Shown piece after piece: positions 5,762 through 5,875 of a stretch of 5,875 bases of DNA (its first letter is position 1; each line of letters opens with the position of its first letter). Under the pieces are notes generated by a model, which saw only the letters and a list, made by a program, of their open reading frames with translations, had not been told where the DNA came from and ran no database searches. A program made the position numbers and the translations under genes. This stretch comes from Spirochaetia bacterium (GTDB lineage: Bacteria > Spirochaetota > Spirochaetia > Treponematales > Breznakiellaceae): assembly GCA_025997715.1 (NCBI GenBank), contig BNUY01000163.1, positions 1-5,875 on the forward strand, written 5' to 3'.

Positions 5762-5875
5762 TTAACGGACGATCCTTATGATTTCCGCCTTGGGGAACGC
5801 ACAAAAATTTACCAGAAAACCCAGTTTCAATCCGGTTGCTGCCAAATAATTCATAACCTGCGCCCTGGATTCACC
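5762..5875 (-). CDS. GxxExxY family protein, C-terminal 37 residues only
   Basis: Reading in from the right edge on the minus strand gives GESRAQVMNYLAATGLKLGF followed by LVNFCAFPKAEIIRIVR and a TAA at 5762-5764. This matches the closing segment of the GxxExxY family (consensus-like QxxNYLKATGxxxGLLINFG...K.EIIRIV). These are small PD-(D/E)XK-like proteins common in spirochaetes, Bacteroidetes and Planctomycetes and without a proven role. The catalytic part and start lie outside the window. The gene runs in the same direction as thrA, 116 bp upstream of it. thrA could be co-transcribed with it, although the leader hairpin and the gap suggest a separate promoter. Confidence 0.85.
   Translation of the reverse strand, partial: GESRAQVMNYLAATGLKLGFLVNFCAFPKAEIIRIVR

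Noticed and set aside
5762..5875. An apparent frameshift near the end of the GxxExxY gene
   Set aside because: A first reading suggested a missing base at NF-CAFPK, but a recount of the five A residues at 5812-5816 shows that the frame is continuous to the TAA at 5762-5764.

Overview
The window looks like spirochaete chromosome, most likely a termite-gut Treponema relative. This is inferred from gene content: a long surface-type lipoprotein built from GGG-rich beta-helix repeats with a KRR...GGWD tail, a GxxExxY protein, and a fused ThrA, all in fairly GC-rich DNA. The species cannot be settled from the sequence alone.

Layout, left to right. (1) 1-743, plus strand: the 3' part of a QueG-like double [4Fe-4S] cluster oxidoreductase whose start lies before the window. 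(2) 752-1090, minus strand: a 112-residue membrane-anchored protein of unknown function, convergent with gene 1 (8 bp apart). It is read from an almost perfect sigma-70 promoter that places +1 on the A of the start codon, so the mRNA is probably leaderless. (3) 1320-2777, minus strand: a 485-residue predicted lipoprotein with about ten beta-helix repeats. (4) 2778-3158: a non-coding stretch holding two large imperfect palindromes. (5) 3159-5645, minus strand: thrA, a complete bifunctional aspartokinase/homoserine dehydrogenase with a possible hairpin leader. (6) 5762-5875, minus strand: the last 37 codons of a GxxExxY-family gene that starts outside the window.

The most unusual signal is non-coding. 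A 63/64-nt sequence occurs twice, in the same orientation, directly at the 3' ends of both large minus-strand genes (1260-1322 and 3091-3154). The first copy overlaps the lipoprotein stop codon. The second is the right half of a ~130-nt palindrome with 14-bp perfect terminal inverted repeats. A second, different palindrome with 15-bp perfect ends sits just upstream of the lipoprotein gene. These look like MITE-like or REP-like elements, or repeated 3'-UTR structures.

The genes do not form an obvious pathway together. ThrA gives the first and third steps from aspartate to homoserine; no thrB or thrC is seen next to it. No tRNA, rRNA, CRISPR array, transposase or classical T-tailed terminator was found.
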